Source of the DNA: Tuctoria greenei
Taxonomy: Eukaryota > Streptophyta > Magnoliopsida > Poales > Poaceae
NCBI GenBank assembly: GCA_036927565.1
Contig: JAYESD010000009.1
Coordinates: forward strand, 24,209,601-24,273,600
Direction: 5' to 3'
DNA length: 64,000 nt
Numbering within the stretch: the first letter of the stretch is position 1; every line of letters begins with the position of its first letter. The position numbers were made by a program, and so were the translations under genes. This document shows, one piece after another, positions 54,393 through 64,000 of the stretch. A model generated the notes under the pieces. It saw nothing but the letters and a program-made list of their open reading frames with translations, did not search any database and was not told where the DNA came from.

Positions 54393-56673
54393 TTATAGAT
54401 AGCAAAGAGTACTGCTAGGAGCTCTTTTTGCGTAAGTGGCATAATTGAGTTGTGCTCCTGTTAGAGTCTTGCTAGCGTAGGCTATGGTGTGATGCTTTTT
54501 ATCCTTAATTTGGCTTAAGGGCGCACCAATAACAAAATCGCTGGCATCACACATGATTTCAAATGGATGTGTCGAATCAGGGGGTTGGATGATTGGAGCC
54601 GAGACAAGTGCCTTATTGAGTGTATCAAAGGATTTTAGCCACTCCTCATCAAAATCTAAGGGAGCATCTCTAGCTAATAGGTTTGTGTGGGGTCTATCCA
54701 TTTTGGAGAAGTCCTTGATAAATTGTCGATAGAACCTGACATGACCTAAAAAGTTGTGGATTCCCCTTATGTTGACAGGATGTGGAAGTTGTTCAATAAC
54801 TTCAATTTTTGCTTTGTCCACCTCTGTCCCCCTCTTGTACACTAAGTGTCCAAGAACGATGCCTTCACGGACCATAAAATGACACTTTTCCCAATTAAGC
54901 ACCAGGTCCTTTTCTTGGCATCTTTGTAAGACCTTGTCTAAATTTTCCAAACAATGATCGAAAGTTTTTCCATAGACGGAGAAATCGTCCATGAAAACTT
55001 CCATGATTTCCTCAATCATGTTGAAAATGATAGACATCATGCACCTTTGAAAGAGGCAAGTGCATTACACAGTCCAAATAACATTCGCTGGTAGGCGTAT
55101 GTTCCATAAGGAGATGTGAATGTGGTCTTACTTTGATCGTCGGGATGGATGTCAATTTGATGATAGACCAAATATCCATCAAGGAAATAGAAGAAGGAGT
55201 GTTTTTCCAATCGTTCCAACATCTCATCGATGAAGGGCGGTGAAAAATGATCATTCCAAGTTGCGTTGTTGCATTTTTGGTAGTCTATGCACAGTCTCTA
55301 TCCTGACTCAGTATTCTTAAACAAACAGGGGAAGCAAAACCAACGTGACGGTTCATTGAGGAATTAATTCATTCTTCTCATTTTGAACGACCGTTATTCC
55401 TCCCTTCCTTGGCACAACTTGGACTGGACTAACCCACTCACTATGTGGCACGGGATAAATAATCCCGACATGAAGGAGTTTCAAGACATCCTTCTTAATA
55501 ACCTCATGCATCGCATTATTCAACCGCCGTTGAGGCTCCCATGAGGTGGTACTCTTAGAGTTTATGGGAATGCAATGTGTGCAAAGAGAAGGGCTTCTGC
55601 CCTTGGGGTATTGGTGTGAGTTGGCAAAAGTAGTCCTACGTTTTTCTAACATCGCTATGAGTTTGAGTGTTTCCTCATCTGAAAGCTTTTCACTTGAGAT
55701 GATAGGGGGCTTCCAAATCTCCATTTGGAAAAGCATAGCGTAGTCCTGGAGGCAAGATTTTTAGCTCAGTAGGAGGTTTGGGTGTAGGCTCTTCCTTCGG
55801 CAATTCAAAAGTCTCCTGAAGTTTATCCTCTTCTTGAATGAAATCTTCTCCCCCTTCTCTTTCAGAAGGCTCCAAGTATCTAACAGTCCTAACCTTCTCA
55901 ATTGGCCCATCGTGGAGGGGTGGTTCTGCAGATGTGTTCTTGGAATGCAGAATGGGAATGGAAATTTTGTCCCCTCCAAGATTTATGTTGAGGTTTCCTT
56001 CAGAGGGGGTTTCTATGAGAAATTACACAATGGGTACCCCAATCATAATGTCAAAGTCTCGGACTTCAAACACATGGAAATCAAGGAGAAACTCACCATT
56101 TTTGTTTCTTACTGACACCTCTTGCAAAATCCTATATCCTTCAAGAATAATTCCAAATGTATCTTGAAAGAATTTTTGTGTTAGTGCTACTGGCACATCG
56201 CCAAAAATGGAAAGAGCACAAGTATCAGAAATGATATTTGCTCCAACATAAGGATTATATAGGACTCGCATTGTTGCTCCTCTAATATGACATAGAGTGG
56301 TGGCCAAGGGTGAGGTCATCCGAAGGATATCGGGTGAGCTCTCAACCTCTACCGTCCATTCCGAACTCAAAATAGAGGTCAACTCCTTGATCGTCTCTTA
56401 GAGGAATACTCCATCAGGCGAGTCAGGTGTAGTCGGAGGCAACAATGGCTTCCTATAAGAATAGTACTTCGATGTATTTCCATAATATTCAAAAATCTCT
56501 TCCTTGAAGTAGAACGAGAATTTTGAAGGTTGAATTTCTTCATCCTTCGATGGTTTATGTTCGGGAGAAGATTCTACAGGCAAGACAGATGATGGGCATG
56601 ATTCTTGCTCTTCCTTAGCTATAGGAGTGTCCTCAATGCTCGACGTTGCTTCCTCTAAGGGAGGTTCATTAAG
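54393..56673 (-). pseudogene. Element E: Athila-like protease-RT-RNase H fragment, interrupted by element D
   Basis: Minus strand. A spacer (56,673-56,400) with an in-frame TAA at 56,398-56,400 precedes a protease-like region (GATMRVLYNPYVGANIIS, 56,300-56,220). RT follows: VGIIYPVPHSEWVSPVQVVP near 55,450, then a heavily mutated stretch, YGTYAYQRMLFGLCNA near 55,080, EVFMDDFSVYG near 55,000, LGHVRFYRQFIKDFSKMDRP near 54,720, and the start of RNase H (MCDASDFVIGAPL, ASKTLTGAQLNYAT) to 54,393. Several frameshifts and stops. It shows the pol type that element B lacks. The upstream part of E must lie to the right of element D, outside the window. Confidence 0.8.
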
Positions 56674-58212
56674 TGAAAGTGCATCTAGGACTCCCTTGTG
56701 GGTTTTGGATGATTTATGACAAGCAATTGGGATCCTAACCTCTTTGTTGAGATGAGCCCAGGCTTTTAATAGAAAAATGAGCAAACTGCCAAAAAAGGAA
56801 GAATGAGGAGAAAAGTGGAAGTGAGCTCAAGAAAGAAGAATAGTAGATCCTTGTGTATGGAGTGTTTTAAAGAAACACATCCCAAGAGCTCAATCACAAT
56901 TAAACACACACATTGCACAATGTTACACAGGACCGAACTAGTCCGACTGACACCGGACTAGTCCGAGGGCCTCTCTACACAAAATCGGACTAGTCCGATA
57001 TCCATCAGACTAGTCCGATATCTCTCTGACTAGAATCGGACTAGTCCTCCCCAGTGCGGACTAGTCATCAAAACACTTCACAAGTCACACAAAATCGGAC
57101 AAGTCCGACCGCAACCGGACTAGTCCGATATTCTCTCTGGTCCAAATCGGACAAGTCCGATATTTGAATGGACTAGTCCAAAAAACCATCTGAACTAAAT
57201 CGGACAAGTCCTCCAAGTGCGGACTTGTCACCCAATACACTTAGGGTTTCACTGACCGGACAAGTCCGATGTCTATCGGACTAGTCCAAAGATTTCCAGT
57301 AGCGAAATCGGACAAGTCGGTTCATAGCCGGACTAGTCTGATATTTCGGGACACTTAGGGTTTGCTACACACAGCACACCGGACTAGTCCGATCTTTCTG
57401 AACCCTAATGGTCACTTTTAGAAACCCATATAAATAGAGGTGTTTGACCATATTTCATATACTCTCGAACCCTAGCGCCATCACACCTCCCAAGAGCCTA
57501 AAAAAATCACATCTCTCCACGAAATTAAGTGCAACAAAGATCAATCCTTTGAGGATTCACTCTAGTTCATTGGAGAGACACGTTCAACACCACATTGAGC
57601 TTTTTGTTTGATTCTCTAGCACACTCATACGATTTAATTGTAATCTTTTGAATGTGTTCTTGGTGGTATTTCATGTTGTAATCCAAGGGAGCTCTCAACG
57701 TGTGAGAAGGCCCCTTGAATTCGGTTATTCACCCCTTTGTGATAAGTGGAAGAGGATTGGCCTTCGTGGCGATCCGACGAGGGTAGGGTTGGAGAAGACC
57801 CAGTCCTTTGTGGACTCCTCAACGTGGATGTAGGTTGCCTCTGTGGGAGCCAAACCACGGGATAAATTCTTGTGTCTCATTTTTGTGCTTATCGTTCTTA
57901 TTCTTCAATATAATCTAGGGTTTCAATCATAGTTGCTTACTTCACGTTGAATCATTAAACATAAGATTGAATTGTGATATAACTTGGTATAAAACCTTGA
58001 AATCCTTCATTTGATTGTATATTTCCGCTGCAAACATTGAAGAATCATTATAATCGATTAAACTTAACCAACCTAGTCCGTACACATCGGACTAGTCCGC
58101 ACTTTACCGGACTAGTCCGATATCTCTAGTTTTGAACTGGTTGTTAAGTGTTGCAGGTTCCGACAATTATAAAAAAGGCCTATTCACCCCCCCCCCCTCT
58201 AGGCCACATTCA
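56674..58212 (+). repeat. 5' LTR of element D
   Basis: 1,539 bp, TGAAAGTGCATC to CCACATTCA. GGACTAGTCC-type boxes from about 56,935 to 57,390 and again at 58,074-58,120. C11 run just before the end. Confidence 0.9.
57429..57437 (+). promoter_or_regulatory. LTR TATA box of element D
   Basis: TATAAATAG in CCCATATAAATAGAG, downstream of the palindrome array. Confidence 0.7.
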
Positions 58213-58214
58213 AT

Positions 58215-58226
58215 TGGTATTAGAGC
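58215..58226 (+). other. Primer-binding site of element D
   Basis: TGGTATTAGAGC, initiator tRNA-Met type with one change, two bases after the LTR. Confidence 0.85.
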
Positions 58227-58265
58227 AGGTTCTTCAAGAAAGAGATTAATCGCTCGAAGAAGATC

Positions 58266-60629
58266 ATGTCGGACATGAAGGACACCCACAAGAGCAACAA
58301 CCAAGAGAAGGTTGATGATGAAAAGAACCTCAAGGTGGAGAAGCTCCTCGAAGCCATTCAAGACTTCGAGGACGACAATGAGGAGACACTAGAGCTAGAG
58401 GCGCTCCAAAGAAAGAAGACACTTTCAAAAAGGGAAAGTAAAAGTTGAAGAGAAGAAGAAGGGGAGTAGTCACACCGACTACTCCCGATATCCTTTTAAC
58501 TATGATCGTCTCAATTCCAATAATAATCATTATTTATATATTCCACTTGGAAAAGCCCCACACTTCGATGGAATTGATTACTCAATGTGGATGCAAAATA
58601 TGAAAATGCATCTAATTTCCCTCAATCCAAGTTTATGGCATATTGTGTGCACGGGGATAGATATCCCGGACGACGACGAAGAGCTCACCCCCAGCTAAGA
58701 GCAGGCAATTGACCGAAATGCTCAAGCCGCGGCCATAATTACCTCTTCACTCAGTCAGGACGAGTTCACCAAGGTGGATGGACTTGAAATTGCTAAGGAG
58801 ATATGGGACACACTACAAACTGCACATAAAGGTGACCGACATGTGCGTGAAGCAAAAATCGAAATGATTGAAGGTGAGTTAGGAAGATTTGCAATTGATG
58901 AAGACGAGTCACCCCAAGATATGTACAATCGATTAAAGACACTCGTCAACAAGGTCAGATCATACGGAAGTAAGAAGTGGAATGACCACGAGGTGGTAAA
59001 GATCATCCTTAGAGCTTTTATGCCTCACAACGTCACACTATGCTCCATGATCAGAGAAAGCCCCAGATACAAAAGGATGACTCCGGATGAACTGCTTGGA
59101 AAGATCATCAACTTCGAGATGATGGAAAAACAAGCAAAACATGTCAAGGAGATTGCCGACCTCACCTCGGCAAAGAAGAAAGGGGTTCCTTTGAAGTCCA
59201 CCCTCAAGCCCCTATCCAATGAAGCTAGAGAAGCACAACTAGAGGAATATAGTGATGACGAGAGCATTGAATTAGATGAAGAAGACATGATATTGTTCAT
59301 GAAGAAATTCAAGAGAATAATGAAAAAGAGACAAGGTACAAAATCAAGCAAAGGAAAGTACAAGTAAAGAACGAAGCCAAAGTTGAGGAGGGCATGCTAT
59401 AATTATGGTGAGTATAACCACTTTATTGTTGATTGCCCATATGAGGAGAACAAGAAGAAGACCAAAGAAGCCAAGCCTCAACCCAAGAAATTCATCAAGA
59501 AGAAGAAACAAGCCGAACAAGCACACATTGGGAAAGAGTGGGACTCAAATGATGAGTCCTCATCGTGCGAAGAAGAGGAGATGGCTAGCATAGCCATCGA
59601 GAAGACATCCAAGAAGTCTACCCTTTTCCCTACACTTGGCGCATGGAAGGGAGATGGCACCTACCTTATGGCAAAGGAAGGTAAACGCAAGGTAACCATT
59701 AAACCCCCCTCCGTGCATTCCTATTGTAGCGATGATGAACTCAATAGTGATAATGAGGACATGCTTATTGGACTAGATGGGAAAACAGCCACAAAAATGA
59801 AATTTTGCTTGATCAACTTGTTGAGAAGGAGAGGTTAATACATCATCAAGAGGACATGATCATCTCCCAAAAGGAGGAATATGTCGAACTTGACAAGCTT
59901 CTAGAACTTGATAAGGAACGAAGCAAATCACTAGAGCTTGAGTTAGCTTCGAGCAAGGAAACTTGCCTGGAGTTAACCGACTCAAATGCCACAATCAAGG
60001 ACCAACTTGCTGACCTGATCAAGGTTAACAAGATCCTTGAAGTGCAAGTTGAGTCACTCAAGCTAAGTGAACCTTCCTCCTCTTCAAGCTCACCTTCTCA
60101 ACCCACTAAAACTGATTTTGCTCATGCTTGCACATGTAAGAAAGGTGACACTAGTTTGAAGGTTAAGCCCACCTCTACAAAGGATAAACATCCTGCCCAA
60201 AGTGGCATATTTGACAAGGAGAAGATCAAATATGCACGTAGTGCATACTTGGTCAAAAGACCTCCAAATTTCAAATATGGCATTGGTTATTTTTATGGTG
60301 AAAAGCAACATGCTAGAAGCCATAAGAGTAACAAGGAGAGGATTACCTTTGTAAAAGGAAGGCCCTGTCAAATTGGAAAGTCACAGATTAAGACAATAAC
60401 TACACATGAACACCGGACTAGTCCGGTCGGTGTCCGGACAAGTCCGGTCCTCCAGACAAGTCCGGCCCCCCAGACTAGTCATGTACATAAACAACAACAG
60501 TTATTGTTTAATACTTTTGATGCCTCCTATGTGTTAATGAGAAATAATTTTGGCAAGGTTTATGCTCATTATGTTGGTCCACACCATGGACCACCAAGTC
60601 TCATGTGTGGGTGCCCAAATGTATTGTAA
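58266..60629 (+). pseudogene. Copia gag of element D, broken
   Basis: ATG at 58,266 (MSDMKDTHKSNN). An extra A in an A-run near 58,430 shifts the frame; TAA at 58,696-58,698; open from 58,774 to TAA at 59,365-59,367 (UBN2-like domain, ESPQDMYNRLKTLVNKVRSY). The zinc knuckle reads CYNYGEYNHFIVDC: the second Cys of CCHC is Tyr (codon at 59,404). A one-T deletion near 59,800 shifts into the coiled-coil spacer frame (59,805-60,629). The spacer carries TSPVGVRTSP encoded by GGACTAGTCC-type boxes at 60,414-60,480. A would-be nucleocapsid from this copy should not bind zinc normally. Confidence 0.85.
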
Positions 60630-60680
60630 CTAACCTCCAAGGACCCAAGAAAGCTTGGGTACCTAAAACCAAATCACAAT

Positions 60681-63600
60681 TTGTTTTTGCGGGCCTATTC
60701 CTCTGGTGGATCTAAATGGGTGCTAGGCAGTGGCTGCACCAACCATATGACCGGGGAAAGAAGAATGTTTGTGGAATATGAAGAGAATGAGGACCCAAAC
60801 GAGGGCATCTACTTTGGAGATAATAGTCAAGGAAGGGTGCTCGGTACTAGTAAAATTGCAATATCCTCTAAACACACACTTTCTCATGTTTTACATGTTG
60901 AATCCTTACATTATAACCTGCTGACCATATCTCAATTATGCGACAAAGGTTATAATTGCTTGTTCACTAACGAGGGTGTGACCGTTTCTAGGAGGAGTGA
61001 TGGTTCCGTTGCATTCAAGGGTATGTTAAAGGGAAAGCTTTAACTTGTTGACTTCAACAAGGATAAAGCTGAACTTGACACATGCTTGATTGCAAAAACC
61101 AACATGGGTTGGTTGTGGCATAGACGGCTAGCGCATGTTGGTATGAGGAACCTTCAAAAACTCCTCAATGGCGATCACATCCGAGGTTTAAAGGATGTTG
61201 TATTTGAGAAAGACAGGCCTTGTAGCGCGTGCCAAGCCAAGAAGCAAGTTGGAGCACCTCACCCCGCTAAAAACGTCATGACTACAACGAGACCACTCGA
61301 GCTACTACATATGGACTTATTTGGTCCAATTGCCTACATAGGCATCGGCGGTAACAAATATGATTTAGTTGTCGTTGATGATTTTTCTCGCTTCACTTGG
61401 GTTTTCTTTTTGCATGATAAGTCAGAAACACAAGGAATACACAAGAAGTTCTTCAAGCGAGCTCAAAATGAATTCTCATTGACAATCAAGAATATTCTAA
61501 GCGACAACAGCACGGAGTTCAAGAACACACAAGTGGAGGATTACCTTGATGAAGAAGGCATAAAGCACGAATTTTCAGCGTCGTACTCCCCACAACAAAA
61601 CAGAGTTGCCGAAAGAAAGAACCAAACACTCATAGAGATGGCAAGAACAATGCTTGATGAGTACAAGACCTCGGATCGATTTTTGGCGGAAGCAATTAAC
61701 ACCACTTGCCACGCCGTAAATTGACTTTATCTTCATCGACTACTCAAGAAAACATCCTATGAGCTACTCACCGGTAACAAACCAAATATTTCATATTTTT
61801 GAGTTTTCGGTTCTCCATGTTATATCTTGAACAAGAAGCCTAGGACTTCAAAGTTTGCTACGAAGTCCGATGAAGGTTTCTTGCTTCGTTATGATTCGAA
61901 CACTTACACCAATCGTGTTTTCAACAAGACCTCCGGACTTGTTGAAGTAGCACGTGACGTAGTGTTCGATGAGACTCATGGCTCCCAAAAGGAGCAAGTT
62001 GATCGATGTGAACTAGGTAACGAAGAAGCTCCTTGTCAAGCATTGTAAATAATGGCTCTAGGTGAAGTTCGACCACAAGAGCCACCTCCACACGTACATG
62101 AGGAAGATGAACCACAAGAGGAGACCATCAAGCAAGGGGGAGCTTCAACACAAGATCAACCACAAGAATACGAAGATAATGAACAAGTCAATGAAGGCAA
62201 TCACTTAGGGGGAGAAGCAGATGATCATGAAGATACAACTCCTCAAGTGCCACATCCAAGAGTACACCAATGCGTCCAAAGGGATCACCCAATCGACAAT
62301 ATCATCGGTGACATCCAAAAGGGAGTAACCACTAGATCTCGCATAGGTAACTTTTGTGAGCACTATTTGTTTGTATCCTTTTTTGAACCACGCAGGGTTG
62401 AGGATGCATTGAAAGATCCAGACTGGGTGGTGGCAATGCAAGAAGAATTGAACAACTTCAAGCGGAACAAAGTGTGAGAACTTGTGGCAAGACCCAATGC
62501 AAACATCGTCAGCACCAAGTGGGTCTTCCGCATCAAACAAGATGAACACGGGGTGGTGACAAGGAACAAGGCACGACTTGTGGCCAAAGGGTATTCAAAA
62601 GTCGAAGGTTTGGATTTCGATGAGACCTTTGCTCCAGTAGCAAGGCTTTAATCTATTAGAATATTACTTGCATATGCTACTCACCATGATTTCAAGTTGT
62701 ATCAAATGGATGTGAAAAGCGCCTTTCTCAACGAACCAATCAAGGAAGAGGTGTACGTGGAGCAACCTCCCGGGTTTGAAGATGAAGAGTTCCCCGACCA
62801 CGTATTTAAATTGCGTAAGGATCTCTACGGCCTCAAACAAGCTCCTAGAGCTTGGTATGAGTGTCTTAGAGATTTCTTAATTGAAAATGGCTTTAAGATT
62901 TTCAAAGTAGACTATACACAATTTACAAAGAATTTTGGCAATGATCTTTTTATTTGTCAAATTTATGTTGACAATATAATCTTTGGGTCAACTAATCAAT
63001 CCTTTTGTGAGGAATTTAGTAAAATCATGAAAGACAGGTTTGAAATGTCAATGATGGTAGAATTAAAGTACTTCTTGGGATTCCAAGTGCGGCAACAAAA
63101 GGATGGGACGTTCATAAGACAAACCAAGTACACGCAGGACATACTTAAGAAGTTTGGCATGGACAAGGCGAAGCCCATAAAAACCCCCATGGCAACGAAT
63201 GGCCACTTGGATCTCTATAAAGATGGACCTAGCATCGACCAAAAGGTATATCGCTCCATGATTGGATCTCTACTCTATTTATGTGCATCTAGGCTAGATG
63301 TTATGTTGAGTGTATGTTTGTGTGCAAGATTTCAAGCCAATCCTAAGGAATGTCACTTGACAGCCGTAAAAAGGATCTTGAGATATTTGGTTCATACACC
63401 CAACCTTGGTCTTTAGTACCCAAAAGGCTCAAAATTCAATATCATTGGTTACTCCGATGCAGATTATGCCGAGTGCAAAGTAGATAGAAAAAGCACCTCC
63501 GGTACATGCCAATTCCTAGGGAGATCCTTAGTTTCTTGGTCCTCGAAGAAACAAAATTCAATTGCCTTATCCACAGCCGAGGCGGAGTATGTTGCAGCCG

Positions 63601-63918
63601 GGAGTTGATGTGCACAACTCCTTTGGATGCGACAAAGTCTAAGGGACTATGGTTACAATATGAACCATATTCCACTTATTTGTGACAATGAAAGTGCCAT
63701 CAAAATTGCCCACAACCCAGTTGAGCACTCCAGAACTAAACACATAGATATAAGACATCACTTTTTTGAGAGATCATGCCATGAAAGGAGACATAGCCAT
63801 TTCACATGTCAACACTCAAAAGCAATTGGCCGACATATTCACCAAGCCACTTGATGAAAAGCGTTTTTGTGAACTCCGAAATGAACTAAATATCCTTGAT
63901 GCTCGGAGTGTGTCTTGA
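60681..63918 (+). pseudogene. Copia pol of element D, broken and catalytically altered
   Basis: The protease reads LGSGCTNHMTG where element A has LDSGCTNHMTG (catalytic Asp to Gly). Integrase (61,086-61,724) keeps SDNSTEF and AERKNQTLIE. RT (62,697-63,416) reads YVDN instead of YVDD (Asn codon 62,973-62,975). RNase H keeps SDADYAE, AEAEYVA and CDNESA. In-frame stops: 61,041, 61,722, 61,800, 62,046, 62,475, 62,649, 63,414 and 63,606. A T-run insertion near 63,765 shifts the C-terminus. Pol would end at 63,918 by comparison with A. Confidence 0.9.
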
Positions 63919-64000
63919 AATGTTGCATACCTGTATGAATTCTTCAAATATGTTGATTGGATTGTGAAAATCATCTCTCTCAATTTTCTCCGAAAAACTA

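Larger units (their letters stand above)
56674..64000 (+). mobile_element. Element D: SIRE/Maximus-like Ty1-copia element, right end outside the window
   Basis: 5' LTR 56,674-58,212, PBS, gag and pol in the order of element A and closely similar to it at DNA level. The left flank 5-mer TTAAG (56,669-56,673) is the expected target duplication; its partner lies beyond the window. Much more decayed than A. Confidence 0.9.

Overview
The window looks like repeat-rich intergenic DNA from a grass (Poaceae) nuclear genome. It holds Ty1-copia elements of the SIRE/Maximus type, Athila-like Ty3-gypsy elements, a CACTA (En/Spm) transposon, Stowaway, Tourist and Mutator-type MITEs, and a few short or broken host genes. 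There are no bacterial operons, rRNA or tRNA genes. All calls come from reading the sequence; no database was searched.

Left block (1-31,760). Bases 1-1,101 are the end of a copia element cut by the window edge. A small gene of unknown function (P1, minus strand, 1,839-2,435) follows, then AT microsatellites and a degenerate satellite. From 3,494 to 24,555 there is a three-level nest. A Mutator-like MITE (9-bp target duplication) is split by Athila-like element B (3,539-24,371; 1,672-bp LTRs; target duplication GCAAT). B is in turn split by copia element A (8,242-20,046). B keeps gag-protease and an Athila-type 3' ORF but has no reverse transcriptase or integrase. Element C (24,688-31,760) is a decayed relative of B.

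Middle block (31,761-48,480). This part carries host sequence. Gene P2 (32,525-33,166) is a paralog of P1 and pseudogene P3 (36,761-37,183) is a third member. There is a pseudogene of a WRN-like 3'-5' exonuclease (34,431-35,032) and a pseudogene of an F-box protein with a C-terminal Cys-rich region (39,263-40,037). Around them lies a mosaic of MITEs, long inverted repeats (38,054-38,521 versus 42,172-42,887), a fold-back element (44,051-44,712) and three tandem 1.2-1.3 kb units (44,729-48,131). The tandem units repeat a module that also lies upstream of P1 and P2.

Right block (48,480-64,000). A CACTA transposon with a TNP2-type transposase pseudogene (48,901-52,491) and 69-bp subterminal repeats ends at 53,542. 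It is followed by an Athila-like LTR piece (plus strand) and an Athila-like protease/RT fragment (minus strand). Copia element D (plus strand, from 56,674) interrupts that fragment and runs past the window end. D is a sibling of A with many stops and substituted catalytic residues.

No long gene in the window is clearly functional. P1 and P2 are the only open host-like reading frames. The most unusual features are the palindromic GGACTAGTCC arrays that occur in LTR, gag and 3' region of the copia family, the 59-bp tandem copies of the primer-binding site in the gypsy LTRs, and the P gene family with its shared upstream module.
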